Assembly (NCBI GenBank): GCA_046496815.1
Contig: JAWOGN010000038.1
Location: 1-5,544, forward strand
Origin: JAWOGN01 sp046496815
GTDB lineage: Bacteria > Desulfobacterota > DSM-4660 > Desulfatiglandales > Desulfatiglandaceae
DNA length: 5,544 nt
Reading direction: 5' to 3'
Below the pieces are notes generated by a model. It did no database searches. It worked only from the letters and a program-made list of their open reading frames with translations, and had not been told where the DNA came from. Position numbers and translations under genes: made by a program. Positions 5,343-5,544 of this stretch are shown here, one piece after another; the first letter of the stretch is position 1; every line of letters begins with the position of its first letter.

Positions 5343-5370
5343 TTGACAACACAATTTCATTCGGCATAAT
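5343..5370 (+). promoter_or_regulatory. Sigma-70 type promoter of the membrane protein gene
   Basis: TTGACA (5343-5348), a 16-base spacer, and CATAAT (5365-5370), 11 of 12 consensus positions. Initiation near 5377 would leave a leader of about 20 bases before the ATG at 5398. Both the boxes and their placement fit the gene downstream. Confidence 0.65.
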
Positions 5371-5397
5371 ACACCCAACGACGCTCAAGAGAATGAA

Positions 5398-5544
5398 ATG
5401 GATATCAAAAAGCGAATCCTTTTGGCAATCGGCATATTATTGGTGGACCTCATCGTCTTCTTTTTACCATTGACTGCGTTATTTCTCATTTATATCCTCT
5501 TGTTCAATCCGCCTTGGTTCAGGGACTTTTTGAATAAGCTTGAT
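5398..5544 (+). CDS. Small membrane protein of unknown function, cut by the window end
   Basis: An open frame of 49 codons from ATG 5398 to the last base, with no stop, so the C-terminus lies outside. It begins MDIKKRILL, with three basic residues followed by a long hydrophobic segment (7-36) that could be one long or two short membrane helices around D17 and P24. Then comes NPPWFRDFLNKLD, an aromatic and charged interface-like stretch. The basic start predicts a cytoplasmic N-terminus. A weak AAGAG ribosome-binding site (5387-5391) lies 6 bases before the ATG, and a strong promoter lies about 28 bases upstream. The competing frame from ATG 5393 hits a stop at 5473 and gives a low-quality Ser/Trp-rich peptide. 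I do not recognise a named family. It is transcribed away from the polysaccharide operon, so a functional link is open. Confidence 0.68.
   Translation, partial: MDIKKRILLAIGILLVDLIVFFLPLTALFLIYILLFNPPWFRDFLNKLD

Larger units (their letters stand above)
5039..5397. promoter_or_regulatory. Divergent intergenic control region
   Basis: About 360 bp separate the start of the minus-strand regulator gene from the start of the plus-strand membrane protein gene. It holds a leader of over 100 bp for the regulator, GTTCA repeats with a palindrome, a candidate minus-strand -35, a roughly 75 bp block that is almost all A and T (5197-5275), and a good plus-strand promoter. The open frame ATG 5273 to 5473 has no family features and overlaps the better-supported membrane frame, so I do not annotate it. 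An imperfect inverted repeat GGACA/TGTCC (5074-5078, 5092-5096) lies in the regulator leader. Confidence 0.65.

Noticed and set aside
5273..5473. Plus-strand open frame of 66 codons in the divergent region
   Set aside because: Low-complexity Ser/Trp-rich end, no family features, starts upstream of the best promoter, and overlaps the better membrane-protein frame at 5398.

Overview
The window looks like the regulatory front end and first biosynthetic genes of a bacterial exopolysaccharide or O-antigen locus, with a toxin-antitoxin pair attached. All complete genes lie on the minus strand. The likely source is a Gram-negative, mixed-GC bacterium. A delta-proteobacterial (Desulfobacterota) origin is my best guess, from the style of the EPS-type regulator plus NusG paralogue and from the small inverted-repeat element, but the sequence alone does not prove it.

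Layout in transcription order, from the right. At 5398-5544 (+) is the start of a small membrane protein gene that runs off the window, with a good sigma-70 promoter just upstream. A roughly 360 bp divergent control region (5039-5397) holds a very AT-rich block and GTTCA repeats, including a 15 bp palindrome. On the minus strand follow an EPS-associated winged-helix regulator carrying a C-terminal Rossmann-like domain (4460-5038) and, overlapping it by 4 bp, a NusG/RfaH/UpxY-type antitermination factor (3951-4463). A 471 bp gene-free stretch (3480-3950) contains a MITE-like element: perfect 22 bp inverted arms, an apparent 8-9 bp target duplication and three internal stem-loops. Next come an extended-SDR NAD-dependent sugar-nucleotide epimerase/decarboxylase (2520-3479) and, 10 bp downstream, a fusion of a Gfo/Idh/MocA dehydrogenase (WbpB-like) with a left-handed beta-helix N-acetyltransferase (WbpD-like) (926-2509). 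After a 61 bp gap there is an MntA-type nucleotidyltransferase (490-864) and, overlapping by 4 bp, a HepT-like HEPN protein (20-493).

How they may work together: the regulator and NusG paralogue would control initiation and elongation of the polysaccharide transcript. The SDR enzyme and the dehydrogenase-acetyltransferase fusion would make modified UDP-sugars, the fusion acting in a UDP-2,3-diacetamido-uronic-acid type pathway whose aminotransferase step is not in the window. The MntA-HepT pair is an AMPylation-controlled toxin-antitoxin module, lower in GC in the lines I sampled and probably a later addition. No single unprecedented system is evident. The best leads are the MITE-like element between the antiterminator gene and the sugar genes, the two domain fusions, and the altered HEPN motif of the HepT-like protein.
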